Source: Isoetes taiwanensis (taxonomy: Eukaryota > Streptophyta > Lycopodiopsida > Isoetales > Isoetaceae). From it: a DNA stretch of 64,000 bases. The notes under the pieces were generated by a model. That model saw nothing but the letters and a program-made list of their open reading frames with translations, searched no databases and had not been told where the DNA came from. The translations under genes were made by a program, and so were the position numbers. The stretch covers positions 572,636 through 636,635 of the forward strand of contig JAJEKV010000143.1 of the NCBI GenBank assembly GCA_021234155.1. The letters run 5' to 3'. Positions 1-12,033 of this stretch are shown here, piece by piece (position 1 is the first letter of the stretch; the number at the start of each line of letters is the position of its first letter).

Positions 1-95
1 ATAAAAGAAGCTCCAAGGATTCGAACCTTGGTTAAACCATTATCCCCATGGATATAAATAGCCACTTCAGAAATCACTTTCAGCTTTGAATCCTC
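1..95 (-). repeat. tRNA-like (SINE-type) remnant
   Basis: On the minus strand, positions 30-14 form a perfect tRNA T-arm: a five-pair stem (CAAGG/CCTTG) round the loop TTCGAAT. It contains a consensus pol III B box, GGTTCGAATCC (27-17). A weak A-box-like stretch starting TGGCTATTTAT lies about 38 bases upstream. I could not fold a full cloverleaf or pair an acceptor stem, so a tRNA-derived SINE head or decayed tRNA fits better than a working tRNA gene. The window edge cuts the context. Confidence 0.4.
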
Positions 96-369
96 CCAAC
101 AATCTTCAGAGAACTATTCTATGTTACTTCAATTTGAAGCTCCAAAACTTACAAGAAATCCAATTTGCACTTAAATTTGCATTTGCCGCCAATTCATAAA
201 ACTCCAAATCCCATATGCATATACTGCTTCTGAGTGCTGCAACTCCAACAGATATTCTAGTATAAAAGAAGCAAGGGCAAGATCAGGTACAAACAATGTG
301 AAACCGATGAAATATGATCTTAGGGATAATAAACTGAAATGAATTAGGGCAGAAAATCTGTGACGCCTG

Positions 370-483
370 AGCCCATTTATTGTGCCACAGCTTATTGACA
401 CATACAAATAGTTATATACATAAATGGAAGAGCCCATTTATTGTGCCACAACTTATTGACACACATACAAATAGCTATATACA
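370..483. repeat. Two-copy tandem duplication, 61 bp period
   Basis: A block beginning agcccatttattgtgccaca starts at 370 and again at 431. The copies differ by a few substitutions and a 2-base indel. It lies in non-coding AT-rich DNA and looks like a simple local duplication. Confidence 0.75.
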
Positions 484-485
484 AG

Positions 486-2700
486 ACCAGCATCACCTCG
501 TCCCATGCACCAGCAGCTAGGAAGAGCCAAATTATTCTGTTTTCTTAACTTCTAATGTTTCTGTTTTCTTAACTTCTAATGCAAACCTTTAGGCACATTG
601 TACCTAGCTGATGTAATAATCGGTCTCATAGACCCAAGCAGTTTTCGGCAGGCATTAAGATAGTTTTTCTTTAACGACACATGTCAATACCCAATGAGGG
701 CCATCCTGCCTAGAAAGCTTCTAAAAAGAATGCCTAAAACGGAAACGTTAGAAAGTCATGATCTGGAAAAAAAAATGAAATGTACAAATTCTGCCAGATT
801 ATCAGTGAAAGGAGGACAAACTTACATAGAACAACTTAATCCCATGCATTTTAAGCTCTAAAATCTGCGCCAACAGCTCGCCTCATTAGCCTCTAGAATA
901 GAGAAGAAAAAGCACCAACACACAAGAAGAAAAAAAATGTAGAAGAAGAATGGGGCTGAATGCTAAGTGCACGTCAGTGGCCAAGCAACCGCTGTTATTG
1001 CACCATCTACATTCTTCTACAGATTAAAAATTTATGCCGAAGAAAACCATGTGCCAAATCGAACAACAGAAGCAAATGCAAATGCAAACCTGGTAAAATG
1101 CTTATAATGGCAAAGTATAGATACTTCTGGTTCCAATGATGCTTAAAGGAGCCAACCAAAAAGAAGATATCACCAATGTTGGAAATATGGAAATTAAAAG
1201 CTAAATATAGACCTAGGATTGCAAAATCAGTAGAGTGTATAGGGAGTTCACCACAGCCATTATAGTGGTACCACATAGTATTGATAAGCTATATCAGATG
1301 CGCAATGCCCTGTGCAAAAGGAAAAAATAAAGGACATGAACTCAATATTTAAACCCAAGTGCTACAACAAAAGTACTTAGCAAATCTGATTCCGAATACT
1401 GCTCTCAACTCCAATGATAAAGAATGTGAAAAGCTTGTGGCAATAGAATGTGCAATAACAGAATTGATATTATAGCATGACTTTTTTTGCAAAATAAAAA
1501 TATCCCAATATCTCCTGATCGCATATGCACATCTACCTTGTCAAATTTACAAATGCTACAAAACTGAATCCATCAATCCTCTCAAAACCATCTGATATCA
1601 AAATCGTGTTATGCAGTATCCTGGGTTAGAAGGGAAGAAACCTATTGCTTGCAATGGAGAATTAAGAAGGAAATGATTCTAAGCAATATCGAATGCAACA
1701 AAGACCCTATGGGAACCAAAATCTAGTGATTCAAATGCTATGCAAACAGGGTAAAGCACTGGAATAAAATTATTACCATGCTGGCATCGATGCTAATCTG
1801 GGGCCAGTTGTGGCCATCTTGCTCCTATGCATTTCACTCTTGATCCTCTATCTTCTATTTATAGACGTAATGAAGTATCCAACTGCAACTCATAATAAAA
1901 ATAGAGCTTCTCTTTCTTACATCAGGTCATATATATCAAAGCTATAATGGATACATGCACATTGCTCAAACAAGCACTACCAAACTAGCTACAATGCAAA
2001 TACAGCTACTAGATTTTACCTGCTCTAAAGAACCTCAGGTGGGATCCCTGATGTTACAAAGCAAACCCCAGTAGTGATGAAAGCCAAGACATATAGCATA
2101 CTCGCAAATTAGACAAGGTACCTGAATCATTGAATGAACCTAGAAAGACAAAGTCAGCAGATAAGCTTGTATTAGAGATAAACTTGCATTAGCGCCATCA
2201 ATTTCATTGAGTAGAAGGACGTAGAAAAAGGCAATAAAAAGCTAAAACCAAAAACGAATCCAATTTCTCCTACTCGCATATTAGACTTACCTTAAGCTCC
2301 ATATTTAATTTCTCATGTGCGAACACAGCAAGTTGAGATTCATCTTCTGGATTAAGAAATATGTGCACGCTTCCCATATCCATCTTCAAGTGGAACACCA
2401 CTCTTCACTTCCCTCTGCCTAGAAGACCTTTCACAACACGTCTTTCCCATAGTTCAAAAGCATCTAAAGATAGATGTGGGAGATGCGAGCATCTAAAGCA
2501 TGTAAGCATCTAAAAGATCTACCGATTTTTAAGATGCGTTAGATGCAGCACATAAAATTTTAAATAATAAATTCAACAAAGATCAGCAGATTTAGAGTCC
2601 CCGCACCTTTGTGACAGTATTGCATGCATCAACCCACAATTTATCTGGTAGCTTAGGCATACTGTCTATTTAACAAGCAAACAGATAGAATGTAATATAG
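486..2700. other. Gene-free stretch
   Basis: AT-rich DNA with stop codons in all frames. The few open stretches (for example 1007-1276 minus) have biased, repeat-like composition and no recognisable motif. Possible intron or UTR material, but no supported exon. Confidence 0.5.
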
Positions 2701-2819
2701 TAGGAGCTAGCCTGCTACTGTATTTCTATAGCTGCCTGTAACTGCTGATGGATCCTTCCTTTCATTGTTACTAAACAACTGACTGAATGCTCTGTTTAGT
2801 AAATGCTCATAAAAACATA

Positions 2820-2960
2820 CCAGAGACGTGATCTCCTTCAAACAGAGATAATCGGCGTCAGAGAAGGGATTTCGGATTTCTCCTTCAAACACAGAGCTAA
2901 TCGGCATCAAAGAAGGGATTACCAGAGCTAATCGATAGCAGAGAAGGGATTTCGGCAAAA
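2820..2960. repeat. Short degenerate repeats
   Basis: The phrases cagagaagggatttcgg, gagctaatcg and tctccttcaaac recur two or three times in about 140 bp. This is a decayed minisatellite-like cluster. A weak minus-strand ORF crosses it but owes its openness to the repeat. Confidence 0.45.
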
Positions 2961-2990
2961 AGGAACTAGGCTTGGCGGCAAAGGGAAAAC

Positions 2991-4730
2991 CTAATGGGAA
3001 AGGAGAAACCTAATGAGGGCAATTTTATTTTTTTTTTTGGTTTTTAACCCACGTATCTTTCTTAAGATACGGGACGATGCATTTTTATCTTTCGAACTAT
3101 CGATCGAACTATGGTCTTTCCTGATGTCATTCCCATAGCCCAACGTATCTACTACTGCAACATCCACCGATTCCATTATCTCGATAGACTCCATGTCAAT
3201 GTCTAATAAGGCAACAACGGTGGGTCGGTCGCAAGGAAATCCAGCTTGACCATGTTTTTGCTTATCTACAAAAGCCATATCCCATGAGATCTAGGATTTT
3301 CAACACCATAAAACTTTCTTGGCATATGACGTTCATAAATGTATAGAAATAAGACACTATATTCATCCATTCCTCTTATTTTGCAAATGTAATTTGAGCA
3401 ATAGCACGATCTGAGTGTCACAGTATCATAATCTAGAAAACATGCTTTCTTCAGTATTAGGCGTGCATGTAGAAAATCTAAAGGCCACCTCTGACCTATC
3501 AACCAATTCCTCCATTGCAGCTTCAGTTTTCAAAATGTATAGAGGATTAGATTTCCATAGTTCTGTCTCTTTAGCAAAAGAAGAATGGGATCCTTAAAAG
3601 ATGTTGGCTTGTTTTCTTGCGCAGGAAATAAGCTAATAATGTTTAAACTACCAAATAACCTCTACATTCTGTCACAAAGATCCTAGCTATTTGGCTTCAT
3701 ACCATAAGAAGCTATTGTAAAATGCGCCAAGTTTTAGGTGTTTATAATTTTTTGCAAGAACATCATTTACTTTAAATCGTGGTGCTAAAAAAGAATAAAT
3801 CAGTGGACTTCTTTTCCAAAAAGAATAAACCGATTGAGTGAACCGTTTCACAAACCCGTGCAAGTTTATATTCGAATAACTTCTTTCGAGGCTGCGATTT
3901 TAAAGGCGTGTAACAGGGGGCAACAAAGAGGAAGATCTGCTTTTGGGACACGGAAATGTTGGAATGCAAGCCGATCGAAAAAAAAAAAATGAAAGTTGCC
4001 TTCATCTCTCTTTCTTCGCACATTCTTTCCAACACAAATGCGAAAGCTAGCTCTTTGGACACTCTGCCCTTGGGTTCTTCCTATGGTATTGCCAAGAACC
4101 TATAGAAGCCGCCCCAGCATAGTGCACGCAGAGAAGCAAGGGTTAGGGTTTCCATCTATTCAAGGTAGCGGCTGATTACGGGGGTAGTGATAGCATCCTT
4201 ATTGTTTTAGGAAATCTACAAAATACACTTAGACCTATTAGTTCCTTTGTATTTTGGAAATGCACATCTAGGATACACCTCTCATCTGGACCATGGAATA
4301 TTCCAGCCAATACTCTATATGTGTCTCAACCCTGGCCATCTCCCCAAAACCAAGATGGGGTCAAACTCAGATTTCCATACAACTTATGATTTACAAACCG
4401 TGGGATGCAGGTCAACCCTATATTCAATCATAAAGCAAGGGATCGTCTGCACATGTAAACAAGTTCTCTGCTACATACAACATAGTCTATTAGAACTTAT
4501 ACATTACAAACACATATCAATTGACAACTTCCCATCAATTCAGCTTATGCACATTCGTTAAAGAAACAACAGAAAATAAAATTCAAAAAACATGTCAGTT
4601 ACAAAAACAATGCAGCAAGGAAGCGTGTTCATATGTGCTCCCTGCAAGTTTCTCTACAACAATTCCTTGAAGGGAAAATCTAATATAATAAGTTACAACC
4701 ATCTCGCCCACTGCAAGAAGCTTGTAGCAG
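2991..4730. other. No supported gene
   Basis: Non-coding sequence with short A and T tracts. The minus-strand ORF at 2991-3278 is open for 95 codons but has no recognisable domain and a lysine-rich end created by an A/T tract, so I do not call it. Confidence 0.4.
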
Positions 4731-4739
4731 GCACCCAAC

Positions 4740-4895
4740 TTCGGACCTGCTTAAGAGCACAAATAGAACATAGTTTTAAATGTTGCAAAAATTCAAGGAC
4801 TCTTTTCACGAGGATTTGAACCACCTACCAAATTGGCAGCACCACATTTGAGAAGCACCACGCTTCAATTGATAAACTCTGCAAACTTCTCATAA
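4740..4895 (-). repeat. Probable tRNA-derived SINE head
   Basis: The minus strand carries a B-box-like GGTTCAAATCC at about 4820-4810, preceded by a D-arm-like stretch (GTTTATCAATTGAAGC) and an anticodon-arm-like region at roughly tRNA spacing. The cloverleaf is imperfect and the sequence runs on with no acceptor stem, as expected for a tRNA-derived SINE rather than a tRNA gene. No tail or target duplication was established. Confidence 0.35.
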
Positions 4896-4899
4896 CTCA

Positions 4900-5850
4900 T
4901 GGTACCAGCTACAAGCACCTCGAAGGCCAAGACAAGCATTCACAATCTTCTTCTATCTAATCTAGTAGAAGAAATAAAACACATGTTCTTTAGTTTTAAC
5001 GAAGTAGTTCAAAATGGCATTCCTTGTCCCGTAGTTAAAGCAGAGCCACTGAAACAAACTAACTATTTCCTGGCTATCTACTACCACTGAACCTGGAATG
5101 AATAAATAGGAATCACCCCTCTCAAAAAGAAGCCCAAAAGATTTACTAAAAAAACAAGGGAAATTGCGACAACCCTGCTGAAATTTGGAAAACTTCATAA
5201 AGAAGCCCAAAGGCTTCACTGCCAAAAAAGTTCGCAAGGGCTCTGTTCAAATCGAAAAGCCTAGCTCATCCTTTCTCAACTCCGGCAAGCTTCGTACTCC
5301 ACTGCCTCAGCGTGTCGCATCCTACAACTACAGAAGGAAAAAACAAAAGAGCACTGAAAACCCACACCAACTTGCTGAGGTAAGCATCATATGGTTTTGG
5401 CATACTCCTACATGCTAAAACTATGAAAAATCTTATGTAATATTTGAGCCTTTCTTTAATCATAGAAGATAATCCTAAGAAACATTTTGTACTTTAGAAT
5501 TTTCTATTAATCCCTAAATTCCTCTCAAATTACCCAATCTGATGGCATGCCAGAGTAAAATCAATGCCATGGTACATTGCTAGATCTTCCATCATGGGTC
5601 TGTTTCGCTTTTTTAATCCATGGCATGGCCATGCAGAGCTTCAAAATAACATGCAAATGCCCAAGGCATTTAAAAGGGAGAAAATGCATGGTTATGCAAG
5701 GAAGAGGCATTGTCATAAGGATAGCTGTAGTTGAAGCTATCTTCAATCATTTTAAAATTAAACAAAATCATCTCGAGAATGATTTCCATCTTTAAAATAT
5801 CATTATAGCAGGACATTCTCCTTCTTAATACAAATTTAAGCATGGGATAT
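4900..5850. other. No supported gene
   Basis: Non-coding DNA. An open frame at 5185-5418 (plus) is basic and low-complexity with no family motif. It could be an exon scrap, but neither splice sites nor codon pattern convince me. Confidence 0.35.
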
Positions 5851-6419
5851 TAATTAAATTGGTATTGAAAAATTGAAAGCCATATTAAAAACCTTTGCTA
5901 AGAAATGTAAGAAGTGAATGCAAAAACATACATAGTTCTTGAAAATTACTATAGTATGTGGTAAAGATGCAAAATAATTACAAAAGATCAAATAATAACA
6001 AATTGCACAAAAGACACCTTTGTATTTTCACATGTGCTAGTTTGATTGATACTTAAGTAAACTATAATGTTCTTCAAAAAATAGAAAATATTATGACATT
6101 TGTGTTTTGGGTGCCTTATGAGTAACCACTATGAATATGCACATCCTATTAGGTGATAACTATGAATAATTACCATGACAATAAACTCGATATTGAAAAC
6201 CATGCTATAAACCACGACCATTATAAAACATGCATTTTTACATTAGAGAACTAGCATGATTAAACACTATACTATTTAAATTTGTATTAAAAAACCATGC
6301 TATAGAATACTTCAACTTCACTAAGCCACGTGACAATGAAAACCAACGCAAACAACCATTGCCATATTTAAAGCAATGTCAAAAACCATGCTACAAGCCA
6401 CCGTGGATTTAATAAATCA
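5850..6419. repeat. AT-rich repeat with aaccatg motifs, left part
   Basis: Short words such as aaaaaccatgctat recur many times, and ttttgggtgcctt occurs at about 6105. Related words, including the same ttttgggtgcctt at about 10977, reappear at 10.74-11.0 kb, just beyond the other side of the Helitron. The simplest reading is one AT-rich repeat split by the Helitron insertion. Confidence 0.4.
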
Positions 6420-6447
6420 CTAGAAAAGGTGCCCAGCGTTGCTGGGC
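6420..6447 (-). other. Helitron 3' terminal hairpin and CTAG
   Basis: The hairpin occupies 6447-6431 (stem GCCCAG/CTGGGC), spacer ACCTTTT 6430-6424, CTAG 6423-6420, then T on the minus strand. Hairpin-to-end distance of 11 bases is typical of Helitrons. Confidence 0.7.
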
Positions 6448-7210
6448 AATGTTTAATTTTGTAAGTGTTGGATACCTGTAATTTGAATGAAACTTGATAA
6501 TTCCTTATTTTCATATCTGCAATTCTATCGTATTCAAAAGGTTTAAATTCATAATCAAAATTAATAAACTTAAATTCTATTGACACTTGTCGTATGGAAT
6601 ATAACGTGGCCGTGACTTTTATGGTTCTATCGTATTGTACATCAGCCTCTAAAATAGAAAGCTTTTTATTTCCAAAGGTTTAAAATAATAATCAAAATGA
6701 ATGAACTTAAATTCCATTGACGCTTGTCGTTGTCATGGAATATAATGTGATCGTGGCATTTATGGTACATGCAACAATCACATGTATTTCTGAATGCAAA
6801 GCTAGTTGCTTGTCTAACTAAGTTTGAAGAGGTAATAGGATAGATCATTTATTGCTAGCAACACTTTCCTGTGAAGAGGATGTTGATACAAAAATGAAGA
6901 AATGCTTTTCCCAAATTTTGATGTAAAGATTTTCATATAATAGTTGCTCCAAGGCATGCAATTAATGATGCAACTCGAGATAAGGAGTTTTAAGCTAAAC
7001 AAATGCTGTAAACAGAACAAAATGCAAAAACAAATCATGGTGTAAAGATGTGCCTTGCAATAGAGTCAACCATGATGTTAGTTACACTTGTAGTAGCACC
7101 ACAAAATAAGCTCCATAGAAGCACCTTAAAACATTGCATCATCAATAAACATAAATGGATGTTGAAAAATGCACTATATCAAGATAGCTATTAATTTTTG
7201 TACTTATCGA

Positions 7211-7357
7211 ATAAACATTAGAATAGCTATGTTGCCTGCACCTACTTGAGGATTCAAAAATAAACATTAGAATAGCTATGTTGCCTGCACCTACTTGAGG
7301 ATTCAAAAATAAACATTAGAATAGCTATGTTGCCTGCACCTACTTGAGGATTCAAAA
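7211..7357. repeat. Three-copy 49 bp tandem array
   Basis: A unit beginning ataaacattagaatagctat starts at 7211, 7260 and 7309, almost without variation, so the expansion is recent. It sits inside the Helitron interior. Units abut directly with no spacers, so it is not CRISPR-like. Confidence 0.9.
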
Positions 7358-8589
7358 CACAACGTACAACATAAAGGCCAAAGGACATCCAAATTGAAGA
7401 CCTTTTTGAGTTAATAGTGTAATGTTGGCATTGCACACATTTGGAGAATAAATATCTGAGGTACAAATTTATGACAATTGTGCAAAATTGGTTGATAACA
7501 TACATGGTTCAGGATTTGCAGATCCTCAGGATTTGCAGATCCTTTAGAAATGTTGACGATGATTTAACGGAACCCATGCTTAAACAATACGACATAAAGA
7601 TGTGTACGATCTTAACAGAATGGGCTAGGTTAAACAACAAATGTGTACGATCTTAACAAAATGGGCTAGGTTAAACAATAAATGTTTTAAAGCTGGTTGC
7701 AGTACCTATATTTCAGCGATCTGCATATATCTGTTGTATTTGATATTGCTCTGTATCACTTGACAGATATTGCTCTGTATCACTTGCATCTCAAATGGGA
7801 AATTGTATATGACAACCTCTAAAGCAATACATCTGAGTATCTAAGCTAGCAAGTGAAAGAGAGGCTTTGCTTAAGCATGGGTTTGGAACAAAAGAACTCA
7901 AAAGCTGATGTAGCAGTAACGCATCGGGGATAAGATCCACACCAACTGCTTGAAGGATCAAATGGCAGCTCTAGGAACTCACCTGCACAGTGGAATTTGA
8001 GGTTGTTTGTCTACTACATAAAGGAATGGAAAATGCCTTGTTCGTTGCACAAAAGATATCAGACATTACCTATTTGCAGTTTGTAAATGCACGCAAGTTC
8101 AAGAATGCAAAGTTCAGAAGCTGACCTTCATAAAAGGATTGGCAGTTTCGGACCTTACATGCCAAAATGAATTGCAAAGATTCTGTTCATGCAGGAAACA
8201 AAATTGAATTTGCAAAAACAACTTGCAAATAAAAGCAAAGTATAGGAACACCAATGGACAAAAGAAGTTATACAGAGCCATGGAAGTGTTTTCGCGGGCA
8301 TTGCACCATGTATAGAAAATGCCACTGTATAATTGAACATCTTATTTGCGAATGATATTGTGAAATCAAAGCTTGGCCGCAAATACATGCCAGCTAAACA
8401 AAGAATCAATACTCTGATTTTGAAGACTTCTTTTTCTAGCCATTTCGACTTGCTTATCTCTGCATGAAGAAGTTGAAAAAAAGTTAAAAAAGTTAGATTA
8501 TTACTGCAACACTTTTACCATTGCAACCAAAAACGTTTTAAATTCTTTTTACCATCTCTGCAGAAGGTGCACAAAACTCATTTCACATA

Positions 8590-8967
8590 TCTGGGTCCTT
8601 GAATGATTCATAAAACCCTCCACTCAGGATGTCCAAGCGAAATACTGTTGTAATAAAGGCTAAGCTACCTTTGGGAATTGGATCCTGCATAATCGACAGG
8701 TCAAATCCATCACCAGCCATTCCATCAAAGGCAATTCATCCAAACCATGGTTATGGGCCTCCTCAAAATTTCCAAGCACTTCTTTAGCGTATAATATTTG
8801 TAAATAATTCATCATAGACGAATTAAAATGAAAAAATGGAATAGGCAGCACTGCTTACCCTGGATCCATCTTGTTTAAAGTTCTATGGTGCATATAAGGG
8901 TTGATCTGCCTGCCCATATATTTCATGTAGCAGCTAGTGATCCAATCATAACCTGTTGAAGCTGTTC
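8590..8967 (-). pseudogene. Exon remnants of an unrecognised spliced gene
   Basis: On the minus strand a clean exon runs 8967-8859: acceptor ...tatgacag before it, donor GTAAGCAG after it, open throughout, encoding a peptide with GYDWITSCYMKYMGRQ and INPYMHHRTLNKMDPG. A second open segment follows at about 8790-8590, with DLSIMQDPIPKG and a terminal FYESFKDPDM before a stop. The two cannot be joined in frame through an obvious acceptor, and the second needs a frame change near 8740. I do not recognise the family. The position inside a Helitron suggests captured, decaying host exons. Confidence 0.45.
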
Positions 8968-9049
8968 CTGTCATAAACAAAAATAACACCATTTGCAAAA
9001 ACGAAATCATATCCTGTTTAATCTCCAACGACTTCAGCAGGAGCATCCA

Positions 9050-10690
9050 TTCAGTGAATTTACCAAGAACATCTAATCATCTGCTTATCTGAGCTTAATT
9101 CTTCGAAAGAAAAGCTTGAACTAACCTACTGTTTCTGTAGTTGCCATAGCCAAGCGCTGTCATAAGCTTTGCATGCTGATATTGTGCAAAGCAGACCAAA
9201 GCAAAAACGAAGGCTATCATGTTTTATGTGCTCGTCTCTTTAGCTTCTTCTATAGTTGCCGATCTGCTGCAAACTATGGCAGGCCGATCTGTGCAGACTA
9301 TGGCAGCCTTCCGATCCGCCCAAACTTGAAGGATCCCTAAAAAAACAGAAAGAATCAGAATGTTGATGTAACACAGAAGATTAGGGACAATCATACGTTA
9401 AAAATTAACTACAATTTGAAGATGCAGATTGATTTGTTCCCGGTAAAGCTGAGACTATGCTGCACTATTAAGAGCTACTTGAATTCCTAAATGTACAACT
9501 CCATGAGATATACACAACATTAAAAATGTATGCAGTTGCTTTACTGTGGAATGCTTCTTTACCTTAACTTATGTCACCAAAGGATGAACACTCAAGTGTA
9601 CACAGGAAACGACCGTTTCAATCATCTTAGAAGACCTATCGCAAAGACAAATATTATTAGTGACAAAAACAATTAGTTCAGGGGAGAAGTTAAAATGAAT
9701 CCTCAACTTCTTACCTTTTACTGATCTTTCTACCACCAATCTCCTGAATTCAATTCTGTCTATGCCATACGTGGGCCAGCACACTTGCAGTTGCAATACA
9801 AATATAAAAAGCACAAATTTCAAGAGCTGTTGTTTACCTTTGAATTTCTTATGGTTCCGTTTTTTTTATTCTTATAGCTTCATCGACTAAATGTCTGGAC
9901 ATCGCATTTTGGAAGCCAAAAATCCAAGCAAGCAGACAATCATAGAACAGGATATTAAATGTAAAACAGGTTTTGATGAAGAGATGAAAACAAATAAAGA
10001 ACTACCCTAATAGTTCATGCATTCTTATAGATTTCCCCCATGCTGACATAATTACAACACAGATTGTAAGCAATATCAAGAAATACCACTGTTTCCAAAT
10101 ATTAAAAAGTTGAGGAAAAAATTACCTCTGAAACGCCTTGTCCAGTGCTTATTTCAATTGCTAGAGCTGATACAAATCCAGGCATTAGCAGGTGCCCTAA
10201 TCATATATCAACACTGCTATAACTTGATTGTTCACAATGGATCAAACTGTTAGGTCGCCTTTGCCACTGGCTTTTTAGTGCACAAAGCCCCTCTTGGCAC
10301 TGCACATCACATAGAATATGGAAAGAAATAAGATACTTGAAAATCCTTATCCATTCAACACCGGAGTTGAGAGGCACAGAAACGTGAGAGCCTGCAGGGA
10401 TTTCTAAAAAGGCCGAAGCTTTCATTTGTGTCCCACCGTGTTCTGAAGACAAAGCAAGTAATTTATAGGCGTAGATTTGTGAAGACCATAGCTGCCATGG
10501 CCGAACTGAAGTTTAAGAAGGCCCGAGCCATTGTTTTCCCTTTGCATCAAAATTTGTTTCAAGTTCCGGCAGTCTCTTCTGCGCTTGGAGAGCTCAGGCT
10601 GTGGCAAGACGCTTCAGGATCTACACCGTTGAAACCTAAAAAAAAAAGGGGGATGAGAAGAGAAGAAATCTTGGCCGTGCAATGTCGATA
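9050..10690. other. Helitron interior without a supported gene
   Basis: No recognisable coding exon. Short open stretches on both strands at 10.2-10.69 kb overlap each other and lack domain motifs. Possibly more captured intron or UTR material. Confidence 0.4.
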
Positions 10691-10735
10691 GATCTCAGCC
10701 GTCCAAATTAGGGCTGGGTCCAACACTTACTGAAT

Positions 10736-11000
10736 AACATTATAATATAAGATGCTACATTAGAAAACCCGCATAAAAGACCACCATTGACACTAAAAAC
10801 CATGTAATAAGCTAATATTGATTTTAATAAACCACATTATAACATAAAACTAGCATGAATAACCATGTATGAGTTATGAAAACCACTACGTTATGTGGTT
10901 TTTACTAAGAATAATTTTTTCAGCATAAGAAACCACATCTATAGGGGTTTTTTAGTGGTTTATTATAGTGGTTAAATTTTTGGGTGCCTTGTGCTATATT
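10736..11000. repeat. AT-rich repeat with aaccatg motifs, right part
   Basis: Contains aaaaaccatgtaataag, repeated aaccacat words and ttttgggtgcctt at about 10977, matching the word set at 5.85-6.42 kb. Probably the other part of the repeat disrupted by the Helitron. Confidence 0.35.
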
Positions 11001-11345
11001 ACAGAGCTCTCGAAATAACGAATCTTGCCTATAAAGAAAGCAAATTTTGGTTCTTAAATATGATGGCTCAAAATCTTGAAAGGCAAAAGGAAAGCTGTCG
11101 AAATCCTGGCTTCTATGTGGCAAGCCAAGATAACATGAAGAAGCAGTAGTCTTCAAAGATTGATGCACAGAAGCAAGAGATGATTGGTATAACAATTTTG
11201 AAAGGGGGGAAGCGTTTCGATCAGGAATAAATATGCGAATCGGAAGCACCTTTATACCAAAATCAACAAGCAAGAAGATTTGAAGATGCATCAGCACGAA
11301 AAAGGATGCTGAAATGATTTATCAAGGAAGCCTTCCTGTTAAGTA

Positions 11346-11660
11346 GTGACTAGAATGGCAGTAAGCCTGCAACAAAGGAAATTAATTAATTGCTTGAAGA
11401 TGCCACATCGAGCATGCAGACAACAATTCCTTTGTGAATTTTGTGACCAGACCAGCATTGAAGGTTCTATTTACAAGCAAGGCAAGGATATGGTGTTGAG
11501 GAGATGTGTCCTTCCTCACGAAATCCCAGACATAGTCTGCCAAACCCATGAAGGCTTGGGTGGTTGACATTTTAGCAGTGACAACATGGCACCCAAAATC
11601 CTCTTGGCATGATACTTTTGATCCATGTTTTTCAAGGGCACTCACACTCACATTAGAGTT
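11346..11660 (+). pseudogene. Ty3/gypsy integrase zinc-binding fragment
   Basis: The plus-strand translation contains YKQGKDMVLRRCVLPHEIP followed by a TH..GLGG segment and then, after a stop, HFSSDNMAPKILLA. This order is characteristic of the H2C2 zinc-binding N-terminus of plant gypsy integrases. Stops interrupt it and no flanking polymerase domains remain, so this is an isolated fossil. It is on the opposite strand to the gypsy element at 18.9-23.2 kb and is clearly divergent from that element's H2C2 region, so it comes from another lineage. Confidence 0.6.
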
Positions 11661-11918
11661 TTTTTGAGGTCAAATAAGGGCCCTTACTCGATGCCACGTC
11701 AAAAAGCTCGCGGCCAATGGGGAGCCGAGCTTGTATAGAGTTTTTTTACCGAGCCTTGGTTTCGCCATTCCAAGTGTCAACTGCCGGTAGCTTCGGTAAT
11801 ATCCGTGCCTCTAGCTTCGGGTGTCAGATTACACACGTGGCAATCATGACCGTTAGCTCCTGCCCTCATCCCGCTCTGGTGTTTTCCTCAACAGAGTTTG
11901 CGCGAAGATCGATTGCCC

Positions 11919-11926
11919 GCGCCAAA
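11919..11926 (+). promoter_or_regulatory. E2F-type site upstream of the BAH-like gene
   Basis: gcgccaaa is the reverse complement of TTTGGCGC, the E2F/DP consensus. It lies about 110 bp upstream of the ATG at 12034 in a relatively GC-rich stretch that also has a CCAAT box near 11714. E2F sites often mark S-phase genes, which would suit a chromatin or replication protein. A single 8-mer is weak evidence alone. Confidence 0.4.
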
Positions 11927-12033
11927 GGAACTACTTCGACTTGCAACAGAAAAACTTCGATCAAGGTAAAATCGCGAAGCCTCTCCTAGTATTTCGATTC
12001 CGCTCTACATTCTGATTTGAATTCTGTGACTAG

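Larger units (their letters stand above)
6420..10730 (-). mobile_element. Helitron (minus strand), 5' end uncertain
   Basis: Read on the minus strand, the 3' end is diagnostic: a GC-rich hairpin (GCCCAG-caacg-CTGGGC), seven bases, then CTAG, followed by host T. A second copy with the same architecture ends at 59802. Helitrons move by rolling-circle replication and often carry captured gene pieces; the interior here holds exon-like scraps (8590-8967) but no visible Rep/helicase, so it would be non-autonomous. The 5' terminus should start with TC after host A. A candidate lies near 10.69 kb (TCTATCGACATT on the minus strand), but I cannot prove it. Confidence 0.55.

Noticed and set aside
1-95. 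Functional tRNA gene
   Set aside because: Only the T-arm and B box are clear; no acceptor stem or anticodon arm could be paired.
5185-5418. Basic 77-codon ORF
   Set aside because: No domain, no promoter or splice context, low-complexity composition.
7211-7357. CRISPR-like array
   Set aside because: Three abutting identical units without spacers in nuclear plant DNA; a plain tandem repeat.
10428-10691. Small basic ORF (plus) in the Helitron
   Set aside because: Lysine-rich end comes from an A-run; overlaps an equally open minus-strand ORF; no motif.
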